Below are positions 5,702-6,146 of a DNA stretch of 6,146 nucleotides, piece by piece. A program made the position numbers and the translations under genes. Numbering within the stretch: position 1 is the stretch's first letter; every line of letters starts with the position of its first letter. The notes under the pieces were generated by a model that saw only the letters and a program-made list of their open reading frames with translations, made no database searches and was not told the DNA's origin. Source of the stretch: Alphaproteobacteria bacterium (GTDB taxonomy: Bacteria > Pseudomonadota > Alphaproteobacteria > Micropepsales > Micropepsaceae); contig JAGWRJ010000159.1 of assembly GCA_028869725.1 (NCBI GenBank), forward strand, positions 1 through 6,146. The letters are read 5' to 3'.

Positions 5702-6146
5702 CTACTCGGCTGGCTCCAGCGCCACTGCCCGCTTTTTGCCCGAGGCATCGACCGGCTCGTGACGGACATCGAGCTTCGGATCAAGAGCTCGCGTCCAGCA
5801 GGCAAATTCGAGGCAGGCGCCATCCGGATCGAAGAAGTAGAACGAGCGCACGAAGGTCGTGGGCGAGACGGTCTCACTGACCTGGCTCTCCGATTCATCG
5901 TGATTCATGATCTGGCTGACGTGCACGCCGCGCGCCTGCAGCTTTTCGTAGTATTCGTCAAAGCGCTCGGCCGGAACGTTGAAGGCGACATGGTTCATCG
6001 AGCCATGCGCGGAGGCGATATTACCTTCGCCGGGCAGCTTGCCGGCAGAGGCGATCCCGGGGGCTGCCTGTGGCGCGTTCGGAAACCAGAAAAACGCCAG
6101 CGCATCACCATTGCCGATATCGAAAAAGAAATGCTGGCCAAATCCA
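5702..6146 (-). CDS. VOC-family protein (glyoxalase / extradiol dioxygenase fold), 5' end outside the window
   Basis: The minus strand is open from the right edge to TAG 5704-5702, giving 147 visible residues. They read GFGQHFFFDIGNGDALAFFW early, then GSMNHVAFNVPAERFDEYYE with a helix LQARGVHVSQIMNHD, and TTFVRSFYFFDPDGACLEFA followed by CWTRAL. This is the second beta-alpha-beta-beta-beta module of the vicinal oxygen chelate fold: the His of SMNHVAF and the Glu of CLEFACW are the usual metal ligands. Proteins of this type bind a divalent metal and include glyoxalases, dioxygenases and many uncharacterised members. The substrate is not readable. An internal ATG at 5998 would start inside the fold and is not the true start. 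The Lys/Arg-containing tail (ASGKKRAVALEPAE) extends past the fold. The upstream partner lies outside the window. Confidence 0.85.
   Translation of the reverse strand, partial: GFGQHFFFDIGNGDALAFFWFPNAPQAAPGIASAGKLPGEGNIASAHGSMNHVAFNVPAERFDEYYEKLQARGVHVSQIMNHDESESQVSETVSPTTFVRSFYFFDPDGACLEFACWTRALDPKLDVRHEPVDASGKKRAVALEPAE

Noticed and set aside
1..6146. CRISPR array, tRNA, rRNA or complete insertion sequence
   Set aside because: No regularly spaced repeats, no cloverleaf or rRNA core segments, and no transposase with terminal inverted repeats were seen.

Overview
The window looks like an accessory stretch of a GC-rich alphaproteobacterial chromosome or large plasmid. A sphingomonad-type host (Sphingobium, Novosphingobium or a relative) is my best guess. 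This rests on the mix of a GPH-type transporter, an alpha/beta hydrolase, a VOC protein and a class C beta-lactamase-type fragment, plus codon style. It is inference, not proof.

Left part (1-2530), all genes on the minus strand. An alpha/beta hydrolase starts at 770 and runs off the left edge; its nucleophile elbow has Ala where Ser is expected. Behind it lies a decayed stretch (about 964-1440) whose end is the C-terminus of a class C beta-lactamase/serine hydrolase. Next is an intact toxin-antitoxin pair in HigBA order (toxin 2203-1835, antitoxin 1830-1453) with a clear promoter and two abutting 16-nt repeats over the -10 and the ribosome binding site. Upstream of that is the C-terminal remnant of a tyrosine recombinase (2465-2301), with the Arg of its HxxR box changed to His. 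The remnant is joined at about 2464 to 40 bases that resemble the start of the hydrolase gene at 741-780 (34 of 40 identical).

Middle part (2550-5057), plus strand. A full-length GPH/MFS sugar-cation-type transporter begins at a GTG with a good Shine-Dalgarno sequence. A 399-base gap without a recognisable gene follows, holding two inverted repeats. Then comes an intact class I SAM-dependent methyltransferase.

Right part (5058-6146), minus strand. This holds the C-terminal winged-helix remnant of a Fic-family protein (5619-5329) and a VOC (glyoxalase/dioxygenase fold) protein that runs off the right edge.

The intact metabolic genes (hydrolase, transporter, methyltransferase, VOC protein) do not form one operon here: they lie on both strands with relics between them, so no common pathway can be claimed. 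The main story is a recombination scar zone: three separate 3'-end gene relics, an integrase tail, a short dispersed repeat and a toxin-antitoxin module. I see no clear evidence for a wholly new system. The most checkable oddities are the Ser-to-Ala hydrolase, the integrase/hydrolase-start junction and the tandem operator of the toxin-antitoxin pair.
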